From positions 113,337 through 177,336 of the forward strand of contig NZ_CALEJS010000019.1 in the NCBI RefSeq assembly GCF_937898475.1: a DNA stretch of 64,000 nucleotides, written 5' to 3'. Under the pieces are notes generated by a model, which was not told where the DNA came from, searched no databases, and was given only the letters and a program-made list of their open reading frames with translations. Shown here one piece after another: positions 34,100 to 43,785 of the stretch. Numbering within the stretch: position 1 is the stretch's first letter; every line of letters begins with the position of its first letter. Source of the stretch: an uncultured Chitinophaga sp. (GTDB taxonomy: Bacteria; Bacteroidota; Bacteroidia; Chitinophagales; Chitinophagaceae). The position numbers and the translations under genes are program-made.

Positions 34100-36565
34100 C
34101 TAATACACCTGCTCCGCTCTGCCCACGGAGCCATCATCCCCGATGCCTTCCACGATCACCCGGAAATGGCGGGTGAAATCATTATTAAAGAAGGTGATTT
34201 TGGCAGTGCGGGTTTCCGGATCTACTGCCAGGTTCGGGTTCCAGTACAGTGTAAGCCTTTTGTCGGGCAGGGAATGTACTTCTTTATGTACGTTATAGTC
34301 AGGCGAATAGAATTCTTTCACTACGGTATACCCTGGTTTTTTATACAGCTCAAAGCCCTTCATGCTGTCATCGCCGCCTTCGCTGCCTTTCTTGGTATAC
34401 ACGGCAATAGCGCCATTTGCGCCGCCGCCGAAGCCGCCCATGAATGGCGGACGGAACACTTTTACCATGGCGATATCAGTTACCGCCACGCTGCTCAGCA
34501 TATTGGCGTCTGCAGGCATTTCGTTCAGGTACAGCGATGGACGGCCTCCGCGCCATTGCAGGGAGGGATCGTTCAGGTTGCCCGTGATCTGCAGGCCCGC
34601 CACCCTGGATTGCAGGTACTGGAAGATATTCATGTAGCTGTTGTTCTCCTTGGTAAGGTCAAAGGTATAACCGTCGCCGCCTGCAAACAGGCCGGTGGCA
34701 TAGCGTTTTTCCAGCGTTTCCTCTTTGGCGAGCTTACGTTCGGTGATGTTCACTTCTTTCAGGAACACCATCCGGCTGTTGATGGAGCGGTTCACGCGGT
34801 TGCCTTCAAACGCGGTGGTCAGGTAGTTCTTCAGCGTATTGGCGTCAATAGGCGGTGGCAGCTTAAAGGGGTAAGCCATGGTCACCGGCGCCGCATTCTC
34901 AAAGAAGTGGGTATTGAATTTTACCGTTACGTCTTTCCAGCGCTTCTGCTGATCATTGCCCTGGTAATATACCAGCGCCGTATCCATCAGCACCAGGTCG
35001 GGCACAGAGAACTCGCCCATGGCATTGGTAGGAGCGGTTACGATGGTGGTAGAGCTGTCTATCGGCTGTTTGATGATGAAATCCACCTTGCCGTTCATCA
35101 GCTGGAAACGGCCGCCATTGGTAAAGGCGGTGCCTTTCAGCAGGATGCCCTGTTCGTAGGGGAACCGTGTATCCGGGTATTGTTTATTCAGGATCTTCTG
35201 CCAGCTGAAACGGCGCCAGCCGTTGGTCATCATCAGCAGGTCCAGCGCATCCAGCCTGGCTTTAGCGGTATCCTGCAGGTACCAGGCGGGATTGTGGATA
35301 TAACCCTTCAGGTCGGATGTCAGCAGCAGGTTAGACACGATATTGTCTTCATCCGGATCTTTCACCACCAGGTCTGCATCGGTTACAGATACAGAGAGGA
35401 TGGTGGCCAGGGTATCCGGCAACTTGAGCATGATGGTATTTTTGGATCGTTCTTCGGTGTTGATGGAGGCCGCCTCTTCCAGCTGCAGGGGCAGCAGGTC
35501 GTTCTTGCGCAGGAATACCAGCCTTTCTGCCAGGGGCACGCCGGCTTTACTGAACAGCGTAAGCTGCATAATGCTGCTGGGCATGTTCTGGGTAGGTACA
35601 AAGCCGCTGATACGGCCCTCAGCTACATTGAGGGGCGCTTTATACACCAGCTGCTGGCCTATCTGGCCAATAATGAGCAGGTCGTTATAAGCGGTATCGT
35701 CCGGGTTGGCAATAAGGGCCTGGTAGAACACGCGCATGCCGCGGTTGTATATTTTCAGTCCCACACCGGTTGCTTTGGGCTCAGGCAGGGAGAATTCCTT
35801 CTGCTGGCCGTTGGCCGCTTTCACGGTGGCCTTGTAAGTATCGCCGGCGGCAGGTTTCAGCTCAAAAGAGCCCATGCCGTCGTGCATTACCTTGATCACG
35901 GCTACCTGTTGGCCCTTACTGTTCTTCACACTACCGTCAACGCCTATTGGAAAGCCGGACTGGTCAATGGCCTTGAATGCCACTACGTTATTCTGCCCGG
36001 CGATCATGTCACCGCCTTCGGGGAAGAACTGTACGGAGAAGTCGGTGCTTTTAACGGTATCCCGCGGTGGCGGACTGTTACGTTTGGCGGGATCCAGTAC
36101 TTCAATGGTACGGTTATAAAGAAAACTGTGATCAAAGTTGAGCATCCAGGAAGTATAGGCCCTGATCTGGTACATACCTGGTTTCATGGTCTCCGGCAGG
36201 TTGATATTGCCCGGGGCGCCGGCATTGGAGGCCGCAAAGAGCTTTTTCTGTAATACGGCCCCGCTGCGGTCTATCAGTTCTACGTACAGGTTGGTGGCCC
36301 TGGTATCGGGCAGGCCCTGCAGCGTGATATACGCTTTGAACCACACGGTTTCGCCGGAAGCATAGTAATCTTTGTCCAGGTGCAGGTACACTTTCTGCTG
36401 TGGGTAACGGCCTGCAAATTCTTCCAGTGCTTTCACGATCTTATCGTCCCAGTCTTCAACGGCAGGAATGAACCTGAAAGCGCTTACGAACATCAGTATC
36501 AGTATACAGGCAGGGATCCACCACTGCAAACGCAACTGCTTTAGAACGGTGCGTAGGTGTTGCAT
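34100..36565 (-). CDS. Secreted MG2-domain protein with a C-terminal TonB plug-like domain
   Basis: The 821-residue protein has an N-terminal signal anchor (about 13-32). Residues ~55-155 form an MG2/alpha-2-macroglobulin-like beta domain (KVYLHLDKDYYASGETVWFKAYI), followed by more beta-sandwich repeats. Near 650-740 is a plug-like domain (FQYLQSRVAGLQITGN, RPSLYLNEMPAD, GANGAIAVYTKKG), but there is no 22-strand barrel after it; the protein ends ~80 residues later. Such proteins are widespread in Bacteroidota and unexplained; a periplasmic or outer-membrane adaptor role is possible. Confidence 0.78.
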   Translation of the reverse strand: MQHLRTVLKQLRLQWWIPACILILMFVSAFRFIPAVEDWDDKIVKALEEFAGRYPQQKVYLHLDKDYYASGETVWFKAYITLQGLPDTRATNLYVELIDRSGAVLQKKLFAASNAGAPGNINLPETMKPGMYQIRAYTSWMLNFDHSFLYNRTIEVLDPAKRNSPPPRDTVKSTDFSVQFFPEGGDMIAGQNNVVAFKAIDQSGFPIGVDGSVKNSKGQQVAVIKVMHDGMGSFELKPAAGDTYKATVKAANGQQKEFSLPEPKATGVGLKIYNRGMRVFYQALIANPDDTAYNDLLIIGQIGQQLVYKAPLNVAEGRISGFVPTQNMPSSIMQLTLFSKAGVPLAERLVFLRKNDLLPLQLEEAASINTEERSKNTIMLKLPDTLATILSVSVTDADLVVKDPDEDNIVSNLLLTSDLKGYIHNPAWYLQDTAKARLDALDLLMMTNGWRRFSWQKILNKQYPDTRFPYEQGILLKGTAFTNGGRFQLMNGKVDFIIKQPIDSSTTIVTAPTNAMGEFSVPDLVLMDTALVYYQGNDQQKRWKDVTVKFNTHFFENAAPVTMAYPFKLPPPIDANTLKNYLTTAFEGNRVNRSINSRMVFLKEVNITERKLAKEETLEKRYATGLFAGGDGYTFDLTKENNSYMNIFQYLQSRVAGLQITGNLNDPSLQWRGGRPSLYLNEMPADANMLSSVAVTDIAMVKVFRPPFMGGFGGGANGAIAVYTKKGSEGGDDSMKGFELYKKPGYTVVKEFYSPDYNVHKEVHSLPDKRLTLYWNPNLAVDPETRTAKITFFNNDFTRHFRVIVEGIGDDGSVGRAEQVY

Positions 36566-36687
36566 GAAAAAATATTTAATACACGATTATAGAAAAAATA
36601 CGCTGCACAATTTAGTACAATATAAGAATACATCAGGTTTACTTATTATTGCAGGCCATAATCAGGTTTTAAGATAATTTTAAGATA

Positions 36688-37926
36688 GTGGCAAAAAAGA
36701 GATTGATCGTAATAGGCGGCGGCGCTGCTGGCTTCTTTTGTGCAGTGAATGCGGCCCGGCTGGATCCGCAGCTGGACGTGCTGTTGCTGGAAAAAACGGG
36801 TAAGCTGCTGTCAAAGGTAAAAGTCTCCGGCGGTGGGCGCTGCAATGTAACCCATGCCGCCCCGGATATTGCTTATATGGCCCGCCATTATCCCCGCGGG
36901 CAACATTTTGTGAAGAAAGCCTTCGGTCATTTTTTTGTGCCGGATACCATTGAATGGTTCCGCGAAAGGGGCGTAACGCTGAAAACGGAGGCCGATGGAC
37001 GTATGTTCCCGGTAACAGACAGCTCCCAGACCATTATCGACTGCCTGCTGCGCGAAGCAGACCTGCATCACGTAAAAATAGCCGTACAGACAGAGGTGAG
37101 CGGCATTACCCGTACAGATAGCGGTACCTGGCAACTGCAGCTGCAAAACGGACAGCAGCGGGAGGCAGAATACCTCTGCATTGCCGCCGGCGGATATGCC
37201 CAGGCGGATAAGTTTGGCTGGCTGAAGGCCACCGGCCACCAGGTAGTGGCTCCGGCCCCTTCGCTGTTCACCTTCAATACGCCCGGCCATCCCATTACCG
37301 CCCTCATGGGGGTAAGCGTGCCCGGCGCACAGGTAAAGATAGCCGGGGCCAAACTGCAGGAGCAGGGCCCTGTGCTGATCACCCACTGGGGCCTCAGCGG
37401 ACCGGCCGTGCTGCGGCTCTCTGCCTGGGGCGCCCGCGAGCTGCAGCAGCTGCAGTATAAATTTACCGCCCTGGTAAACTGGGTGCCTGCCTTTCATGAG
37501 CAGGCCATGCGCGAAACGCTGCAGGGCCTGCGCTTTTCAATAGGTAAACAGAAGATCCACCAGAAAAATCCCTTTGAGCTGCCGCAGCGCTTATGGCAGT
37601 TCCACTTACAACAGACGGGTATACACGAAGAAATGCGCTGGGCCGATCTGCCTTCAAAAGAACAGCAGCTGCTGGTAAAACAGCTGACAGCCATGGAGCT
37701 GGCAGTACAGGGTAAAACCACTTTTAAGGAAGAATTTGTGACCTGCGGCGGTATACAGCTTTCGGAGATCAACCCCGCCACGATGGAAAGCAGGATAGCG
37801 CCGGGCCTCTATTTTGCAGGAGAAGTGATGGATGTGGACGGAATTACGGGCGGATTTAATTTTCAGCACGCCTGGACCAGCGGGTGGATAGCGGCGAGAG
37901 ATATTGCTTTAGCTGCTGGCTGTTAG
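36688..37926 (+). CDS. HI0933/YhiN-family flavoprotein (NAD(P)/FAD-dependent oxidoreductase)
   Basis: The 412-residue protein starts at GTG (MAKKRLIVIGGGAAGFFCAVNAARL) with the FAD dinucleotide fold GGGAAG (9-14). VKVSGGGRCNVTHA near 45-58 and the C-terminal GLYFAGEVMDVDGITGGFNFQHAWTSGWIAA (about 375-405) are hallmarks of the HI0933 family. The start is supported because the Rossmann strand begins at residue 4. Reaction unknown. Confidence 0.9.
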   Translation: MAKKRLIVIGGGAAGFFCAVNAARLDPQLDVLLLEKTGKLLSKVKVSGGGRCNVTHAAPDIAYMARHYPRGQHFVKKAFGHFFVPDTIEWFRERGVTLKTEADGRMFPVTDSSQTIIDCLLREADLHHVKIAVQTEVSGITRTDSGTWQLQLQNGQQREAEYLCIAAGGYAQADKFGWLKATGHQVVAPAPSLFTFNTPGHPITALMGVSVPGAQVKIAGAKLQEQGPVLITHWGLSGPAVLRLSAWGARELQQLQYKFTALVNWVPAFHEQAMRETLQGLRFSIGKQKIHQKNPFELPQRLWQFHLQQTGIHEEMRWADLPSKEQQLLVKQLTAMELAVQGKTTFKEEFVTCGGIQLSEINPATMESRIAPGLYFAGEVMDVDGITGGFNFQHAWTSGWIAARDIALAAGC

Positions 37927-37934
37927 CTTGGAGT

Positions 37935-38074
37935 TAGTCTTTAGTCCCGGGTCGTTAGTGATTGAAGCGAATGCCTGTCCGTTGAGCATGTCCGTTTATT
38001 TCAATGTTGTTAATCCAAAATTTTAGTCTGATATTAATTCAATTCAATCACTAACGACCGGTGACTATTGACTA
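37935..38074. repeat. Long inverted repeat (two ~32-nt arms)
   Basis: Arms 37935-37966 and 38043-38074 are reverse complements with about four differences; the core GGTCGTTAGTGATTGAA is perfect. The words TTAGT, TAGTC and CTGTTAGC resemble other intergenic hairpins. A minus-strand TACTTTTG at 38,099-38,106 points into the repeat. It lies between the convergent ends of the flavoprotein and kinase genes. Confidence 0.75.
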
Positions 38075-38161
38075 TATATTTTGTTGTTGTTGTTGACGCA
38101 AAAGTAATAGCCGGATCTGTATAGTCCTAACCAATAATATTTATATCCATATAGATAAATT

Positions 38162-38785
38162 TTATAGCCAGTGAATGCCGGGCGCATAGTCGGTTTCCAG
38201 GGCCTGCAGTATCTGCCGGAAGTGGGCGGGCGCTCCGAGGAAGTCTATTTTGGTGGTGTCTATCATCAGGGTTCGTACGGAATGCTGTTTCAGGTACTGG
38301 ATGTACATGTTGTGCACCCTTTGCAGGTAGGCGTCTTCAATCTGCTGTTCGTAGGAGCGGTTGCGTTTTTTGATATTCTTCTGCAGCTGTGGTACGGGGG
38401 CGTTCAGGAAGATCAGCAGGTCTGGCTGCACCAGCTGGGGGTTAATGATCTCAAATAGTTTCTGGTACAGGTTATACTCGTCTTCCGAGAGGTTGATCTT
38501 GGCAAACAGCAGGCTTTTTACAAAGAGGTAATCAGATATCACTACTTCGCTGAACAGGTCCTGTGTCTGCAGCATATCTTTCAGCTGCTTATAGCGTTCG
38601 GCCATAAAGAAGAGCTCCAGCGGAAAAGCGTATTGCTGGGGCTTTTCATAGAATTTAGGCAGAAAGGGATTGTCTGCAAATTCTTCCAGTATCAGCTTCG
38701 CACGATAATGCTCCGCCAGCATATGCGCCAGCGTGGTTTTTCCCGCGCCTATATTCCCTTCTATCGTAATAAATCTGTAATTCAT
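38162..38785 (-). CDS. Deoxynucleoside kinase
   Basis: The 207-residue protein has a P-loop GNIGAGKTT (10-18), LILEEFADNPFLPKFY (about 31-46; Glu as catalytic base), the FFMAERYKQL segment and the DRS-like/LID region KKRNRSYEQQIEDAYL (about 137-152). This matches the dNK/dGK family that phosphorylates deoxyadenosine or deoxyguanosine for salvage. Length is normal for bacterial members. Confidence 0.88.
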   Translation of the reverse strand: MNYRFITIEGNIGAGKTTLAHMLAEHYRAKLILEEFADNPFLPKFYEKPQQYAFPLELFFMAERYKQLKDMLQTQDLFSEVVISDYLFVKSLLFAKINLSEDEYNLYQKLFEIINPQLVQPDLLIFLNAPVPQLQKNIKKRNRSYEQQIEDAYLQRVHNMYIQYLKQHSVRTLMIDTTKIDFLGAPAHFRQILQALETDYAPGIHWL

Positions 38786-38831
38786 GCTAATCTGATACGC
38801 TACTTTAATTATTTCCCATCAATCGCTCATC

Positions 38832-38858
38832 GCTGACTGCCAGCTGTTAGCAGTCAGC
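38832..38858. terminator. Hairpin after folK
   Basis: GCTGACTGC (38832-38840) and GCAGTCAGC (38850-38858) pair perfectly over a 9-nt loop containing CTGTTA. It starts 3 nt past the folK stop (minus strand), between folK and the kinase start. Confidence 0.6.
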
Positions 38859-38860
38859 TC

Positions 38861-39346
38861 TTAGCCCCCCACTTTTTTAACCGGCAGTTCGTCTTTACAC
38901 TCCGCCAGCAGCGTGCGGATATCCTGCTTTAGTACCGGGTGCACCAGCTCAGGAACTATCTCATTGAGCGGCGCCAGTACAAAGCGGCGGTATTGCATGC
39001 GCGGGTGGGGCAGTTTAAGTTCGGGCAGAGAGATGACTTCGTTGTTATAAAAGATAATGTCTATATCTATTACCCGGGCGCCCCATTTCTCCTGGCGTAT
39101 GCGGCCGATGGTGCGTTCGATGTTCATGGTGGTATGCAGCAGATCCAGCGGCGGCAGGCTGGTTTCGATCTGAAGCGCCTGGTTGAGGTAATCGGGTTGT
39201 TGCACATTACCCCAGGGAGCGGTTTCATAAAGCGCCGAGGCTTTTATCACCTTACCGGCCTGCTGATGAATGGATTGCACCGCCAGTTGCAGGTTTTCTG
39301 TGCGGTTACCTAAATTGCCACCTATAAGTAATATTGCTGTATTCAT
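38861..39346 (-). CDS. folK: 2-amino-4-hydroxy-6-hydroxymethyldihydropteridine diphosphokinase
   Basis: FolK transfers pyrophosphate from ATP in folate synthesis. The 161-residue protein shows LLIGGNLGNRTENLQLA (6-22), ALYETAPWG (40-48), NQALQIET, and the signature RIRQEKWGARVIDIDIIFY (about 87-105), then LKLPHPRMQYRRFVLAPLNEI. A -7 promoter box lies 15 nt before the ATG. Confidence 0.93.
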   Translation of the reverse strand: MNTAILLIGGNLGNRTENLQLAVQSIHQQAGKVIKASALYETAPWGNVQQPDYLNQALQIETSLPPLDLLHTTMNIERTIGRIRQEKWGARVIDIDIIFYNNEVISLPELKLPHPRMQYRRFVLAPLNEIVPELVHPVLKQDIRTLLAECKDELPVKKVGG

Positions 39347-39361
39347 GTATATTTACCGGCG

Positions 39362-39369
39362 CAAAAGTA
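39362..39369 (-). promoter_or_regulatory. -7 box of folK
   Basis: The minus strand reads TACTTTTG, 15 nt upstream of the folK start. Confidence 0.5.
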
Positions 39370-39466
39370 CCCATATTCCTTATTTTTGAAAAAAAAGTTG
39401 GTTGTCGGCTACTGTAACGATTTCGCGCAATGGTAGACTAACAGACCCATAAACAGATCCATTTAT

Positions 39467-41230
39467 ATGCGTAGCTTCTTTAAGATCTTTCTGGCTTCTT
39501 TCCTGGCTTTGATCGTATTTGCCGTCCTCAACGTATTGGTAGCGCTTTTAATCATCGGTAAGGCGCTGGCGCCCGAAAAAGTAGTGGTCAACCCCAATGC
39601 TGTACTGGTAGTAGAAACCAGTCAGCCCTACGGTGAGCAGCGGATCGCCAACCCGCTCAATACACTGCTGAAAGGCAGGCCTAACGATATACCCGGCCTG
39701 TACGACGTGGTACGCCTGATTGCCTATGCCGCCAAGGATGACAATATCAAAGGCATTTACCTGAAAACAGATGGCAATCCCAACGGCTTTGCTACCAGCG
39801 AAGAGCTGCGTAATGCCTTAATGCAGTTTAAGAAGTCCGGTAAGTTCGTATATGCGTACGGTGAAGGTATCAGCCAGCAGGCTTATTACCTGGCCTCTAC
39901 GGCCAACAAGATCTTCCTGCATCCGCAGGGCGGCCTTGATTTTGCCGGGTTTTCTACCCAGGTGATGTACCTGAAAGGCACGCTTGAAAAACTGGATATA
40001 CAGCCGCAGATCTTTTATGACGGCAAGTTCAAAAGTGCTACAGAGCCTTTCCGTGAAACCAGGATGACGGAGGCCAACCGTATACAGACCAGCGCCTACC
40101 TGGGTGATCTGTATGGGCATTTTCTCAGCAATATCAGTAAGGAACGCAACCTGGATACCGCCACCCTGCACCGTTATGCCAATGAGGGGCTGATACAGCA
40201 CCCGGAAGACGCTTTGAAATACAAGCTGGTAGACGGCCTGAAATATGATGACCAGGTAATGGACGAGTTAAGGAAAAAGCTCAGCATCAAGAAAGACGAA
40301 GACATCAACTTTGTATCGCTTTCCAAATACGAGGAAAGTGCATCCACCAAATATAAATCCACTACCGGCGATAACAAGATAGCGGTGTTATATGCCCAGG
40401 GCAATATTGTCAGCAAGGGTGATAACGACGATGTAATGATCAGCAGTGAAGAATACCTTACACAGATCCGCAAGCTGCGGGAAGATAAGAGCATAAAGGC
40501 AGTTGTTTTCCGTGTAAACTCTCCCGGCGGCAGCGCCCTGGCATCAGAAACCATTTGGCGTGAGCTGGAGCTGACTAAGAAGGTGAAACCCGTAGTGGTA
40601 TCCATGGGGGATTATGCCGCCAGCGGTGGTTATTATATCTCCTGCATGGCAGATTCTATCTTTGCAGAGCCCAATACCCTTACCGGCTCCATTGGCGTAT
40701 TTGCCGTGCTGCCCAACCTGCAGGGCTTCTTCAAGAACAAGCTAGGCATTACTTTTGACGGCGTGAAAACCGGCCAGTATGCCGACCTGGGAACGGCTAC
40801 GCGTCCGCTCACCCCCACAGAACAACAATTTATCCAGAACGCGATAGACAGCATTTACAGCACGTTCAAATCCAGGGTGGCAGCCGGCCGTAAGCTGTCG
40901 CCGGCTGTGGTAGACAGCATTGCGCAGGGCCGTGTATGGAGCGGCGTACAGGCAAAAGAGTTAGGACTGGTAGACCGGCTGGGCGGCCTCAACGAAGCCA
41001 TCGCCGCTGCTGCAAAGATGGCCAAGATATCCAGCTATCGCCTGCGGGAGTATCCTGATGTAAAAGATCCCATTGAAAAGCTGCTGAGCAGCCTGGGCAA
41101 CAAAACCAGCGCCAGCATGGTGAAGAAAGAGCTGGGAGAACACTACACCATTTACCAGCAAATTAAACGGATAAAAGAAATGAGCGGCGAAGCACAGGCC
41201 CGGCTGCCCTTCGATCTTATTATCAGATAG
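39467..41230 (+). CDS. sppA: Signal peptide peptidase SppA, 67K type
   Basis: SppA degrades cleaved signal peptides in the membrane. The 587-residue protein has one N-terminal membrane helix (about 7-31) and two tandem ClpP-like domains. The general base lysine is in YDGKFKSATEP (Lys189) in the first domain and the nucleophile in GDYAASGGYY (Ser386) in the second, as in the long enterobacterial form. A plus-strand TATTTTTG at about 39,381 is a possible -7 box. Confidence 0.93.
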   Translation: MRSFFKIFLASFLALIVFAVLNVLVALLIIGKALAPEKVVVNPNAVLVVETSQPYGEQRIANPLNTLLKGRPNDIPGLYDVVRLIAYAAKDDNIKGIYLKTDGNPNGFATSEELRNALMQFKKSGKFVYAYGEGISQQAYYLASTANKIFLHPQGGLDFAGFSTQVMYLKGTLEKLDIQPQIFYDGKFKSATEPFRETRMTEANRIQTSAYLGDLYGHFLSNISKERNLDTATLHRYANEGLIQHPEDALKYKLVDGLKYDDQVMDELRKKLSIKKDEDINFVSLSKYEESASTKYKSTTGDNKIAVLYAQGNIVSKGDNDDVMISSEEYLTQIRKLREDKSIKAVVFRVNSPGGSALASETIWRELELTKKVKPVVVSMGDYAASGGYYISCMADSIFAEPNTLTGSIGVFAVLPNLQGFFKNKLGITFDGVKTGQYADLGTATRPLTPTEQQFIQNAIDSIYSTFKSRVAAGRKLSPAVVDSIAQGRVWSGVQAKELGLVDRLGGLNEAIAAAAKMAKISSYRLREYPDVKDPIEKLLSSLGNKTSASMVKKELGEHYTIYQQIKRIKEMSGEAQARLPFDLIIR

Positions 41231-41351
41231 CATTAATAATTAATAGTGCCTGCAGAACAAGCCCCCGGGCAGCCTGTTAAGCCCATCAGCGCCTTTTTAG
41301 AGAGATGTCTCTCGTTATGGTTAATTATTAATTCTTAAATATTAATTAAAA

Positions 41352-41378
41352 AACCTGCTGGAAACAGCAGGTTTTTTT
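41352..41378 (+). terminator. Terminator after sppA
   Basis: AACCTGCTG (41352-41360), GAAA tetraloop, CAGCAGGTT (41365-41373) and a T-run. Around it ATTAATTAAT words occur on both sides (41,233-41,345). Confidence 0.92.
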
Positions 41379-41415
41379 AGCTTTACACGATTTTTTTTAA
41401 AGCAAGATCATATTT

Positions 41416-42513
41416 ATGGCGGTGCAGTACAGTCAGTGGAAAGCCATGCTGGCCATTACGAGGGCTAGTCTCCGGGCTATTTTCCGGAGCCCTTCCACGG
41501 TGGCGTTCACTATCGGTTTTCCCTTGGTATTTATCCTGGTGTTCGGATTTATCGGTCAGAATACAGTAACGGTTAAAGCGGGTATCGCGCCGGGTACTGA
41601 TACTTCGAGCTTTCTTTATAAAGAGCTGGCAAAGGCCAGGAGCCTGAAGCTGGTGGATGAGCCGCCCGCTGAAATGGAGGACGATATGATCAAGGGCCGT
41701 ATTACTGCTATCGTGCAGATCACCCAAAAACCGGGGGCGGGCCCGGTGCCAGCTTACGAGGTAACGGTGCGTTCCAGTACGGCGGGGGTAGACAAGATCC
41801 AGGTGTTCCAGTCTATCCTGAAAGATGCGCTGAACCGTATAGACGATCATTTTTACCAGCGTCCATCCGTAGCAACGCTGAACTCCGTGGTAGTACCTGG
41901 CAGGGCTTATAAAACGATCGACTTTATCCTGCCCGGCATGCTGGGCTTTTCGCTTTTAAGCGCTGCCGTATTCGGTACGGCATTCCTGTTCTTCAGTCTC
42001 CGTCAGACACTGGTGCTGAAACGTTTTTTTGCCACCCCGGTCAGGCGAACCTACATCATCCTGGGCGAGACCTTATCGCGCCTGATCTTCCAGTTGTTCG
42101 GCGCCATCGTGATCATCGGCCTGGGGCACCTGGCCTTTGGCTTTACCCTGGTACATGGTTTCGTGACTTTTGTGGAGATGCTGATCCTGTCTTTGTTCGG
42201 ACTGGTGGTATTCATGGGTTTCGGTTTCCTGGTGAGCAGTGTGGCGCGCAATGAAAGCACCATACCGCCAATTGCCAACGTGATCAGTATGCCGCAGTTT
42301 TTGCTGGCGGGTACTTTCTTTTCTGTAGATGCCCTGCCCGGATGGTTGCAGCCGGTATGCCGCATGATGCCGCTTACTTACCTGAACGATGCTTTCCGCA
42401 AGGTGGCCTTTGAAGGGCAGCATCTGTGGAATGTAGGCCTGGAGCTGGGGGTGCTGACCCTTTGGGGGGTGATTATCTACGCCGTTACCATTAAGGTCTT
42501 CAAGTGGGAATAG
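41416..42513 (+). CDS. ABC-2 type transporter permease
   Basis: The 365-residue protein has one N-terminal helix (about 31-49), a ~120-residue extracytoplasmic domain, then five helices (about 175-200, 225-250, 260-280, 295-310, 340-360). This matches the ABC-2 / NatB-like permease class, including PVRRTYIILGETLSR and PIANVISMPQFLLAGTFF. No ATPase gene is adjacent, so the partner must be elsewhere. It is upstream of two SRPBCC genes. Confidence 0.85.
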   Translation: MAVQYSQWKAMLAITRASLRAIFRSPSTVAFTIGFPLVFILVFGFIGQNTVTVKAGIAPGTDTSSFLYKELAKARSLKLVDEPPAEMEDDMIKGRITAIVQITQKPGAGPVPAYEVTVRSSTAGVDKIQVFQSILKDALNRIDDHFYQRPSVATLNSVVVPGRAYKTIDFILPGMLGFSLLSAAVFGTAFLFFSLRQTLVLKRFFATPVRRTYIILGETLSRLIFQLFGAIVIIGLGHLAFGFTLVHGFVTFVEMLILSLFGLVVFMGFGFLVSSVARNESTIPPIANVISMPQFLLAGTFFSVDALPGWLQPVCRMMPLTYLNDAFRKVAFEGQHLWNVGLELGVLTLWGVIIYAVTIKVFKWE

Positions 42514-42548
42514 TCCCCTATATCGTCTTTTTTTCTTAATTTGGCTGC

Positions 42549-43079
42549 ATGCAAGTCCTGTATATCATTCTGGGCGCTCTGGCTATCCTGATTCTGGGCC
42601 TTTTTGTATTTTCCCTTTACCTGCCTTCCCGTTTAAAGATCGAAAGATCATTATTGATCAAAGCAAGGCCTGAAGTGGTTTTCCGTGAGGTAAACACCCT
42701 TCGTAACTGGGAAAGATGGTCGCCCTGGCATCAGCTGGATCCTGCCATGAAGCTCGTTTACGGGGAAAAGGAAAGTGCGGCCGGCGCCAGCTACAGCTGG
42801 GAGAGCAGGAAAAGGAATGTAGGACGGGGCAGTTTGAGTATTACCGAGTCCCGCCCGTATGAATACATTGGCATCCACATTAACTTCACAGGTCATGGTA
42901 TCAGCAAGGGACATTTCCGCTTTGAACCGGTAGGGGAGCATACCCGTGTAATATGGGTGATGGAGATGACCATCGGACAAAACCCGGCCAGCAAGGTAAT
43001 AGGCTTAATGATGGACAAATGGGTAGGGCGCGACTTTGAACGTGGCTTACAGCAGCTGGCTGTTGCGGCATCCCATTGA
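42549..43079 (+). CDS. SRPBCC family protein (membrane-anchored)
   Basis: The 176-residue protein has an N-terminal helix (about 5-25) and a START/Bet v1-like domain: ERSLLIKARPEVVFREVNTLRNWERWSPWHQLDP is the usual beta-1/helix start (about 33-66) and the long C-terminal helix ends FERGLQQL. Polyketide-cyclase/dehydrase-like ligand binding is assumed for the family. A box close to -7 consensus (TTAATTTG) sits 5 nt before the ATG. Confidence 0.82.
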   Translation: MQVLYIILGALAILILGLFVFSLYLPSRLKIERSLLIKARPEVVFREVNTLRNWERWSPWHQLDPAMKLVYGEKESAAGASYSWESRKRNVGRGSLSITESRPYEYIGIHINFTGHGISKGHFRFEPVGEHTRVIWVMEMTIGQNPASKVIGLMMDKWVGRDFERGLQQLAVAASH

Positions 43080-43147
43080 TCATCAGTTATCTTTTAAAGC
43101 CTGTCGCTTTTTCATTTCTGCTTTCTGCTTTATCCTTAATTTAGCGA

Positions 43148-43687
43148 ATGCGTTTTATAAAACTATTCGTGGTCAGTGTCCTGTTTTTTGTGGTACTGAT
43201 CTTCCTGATTTCCTTATTATTTCCTCCCAATGCGGTAGTAGACCGTTCCGGTGTTATTGAGGCGCCGATGGCTACTGTATATGGTGAGATCAGTGAACTG
43301 AGAACATGGCCGGCGTGGAATCCGTGGACCAAAATGCAGGCCGCCGGCTCATTGCAGTATTCAGATCCGTCGCATGGCGCGGGCGCCTGGTACAGCTGGG
43401 AAAATCCGCAGCAGCAGGCAACATCCGGTAAGCTGACCATCCTGCGCAGCGATCCTGCCAAAGGCGTGTATTATGACATGCATTTCAAAGACATGAAACC
43501 GGTAACATCCGGGCTGGAGATAAAACCTACGGAAGACGGTAAAGGCACGGTAGTGCACTGGTACCTGAAAACAAGGCTGGGCTGGCTGCCCTGGTGGAAG
43601 TTCCGTGGTTTTATGGCCGACAGGCTGATGGGGCCGCAGGTAGAGCAGGGGCTGACTGAATTGAAGGCGCGTTGTGAGAGAAGATAG
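43148..43687 (+). CDS. SRPBCC family protein (paralogue)
   Basis: The 179-residue protein resembles its neighbour in layout: N-terminal helix (about 5-24), RSGVIEAPMATVYGEISELRTWPAWNPWTKMQ (33-64), final helix MGPQVEQGLTEL. A TTAATTTA box 4 nt before the ATG mirrors the upstream gene, so the two may be separate leaderless units that arose by tandem duplication. Confidence 0.82.
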   Translation: MRFIKLFVVSVLFFVVLIFLISLLFPPNAVVDRSGVIEAPMATVYGEISELRTWPAWNPWTKMQAAGSLQYSDPSHGAGAWYSWENPQQQATSGKLTILRSDPAKGVYYDMHFKDMKPVTSGLEIKPTEDGKGTVVHWYLKTRLGWLPWWKFRGFMADRLMGPQVEQGLTELKARCERR

Positions 43688-43785
43688 TTTCCAACTTTCA
43701 AACTATTCTATGAGCGGTAAGCGGCATTCTCATGAATAGGTGTAAATTTCTTTCCCGTTTCAGCCATTAAATCAATACAGACTAT

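Noticed and set aside
34061..36253. A 730-codon open frame on the plus strand
   Set aside because: It is exactly antisense to the MG2/plug gene, has no ribosome site or promoter, and its composition (His/Gly/Val-rich) is typical of an antisense shadow of a G+C-rich gene.
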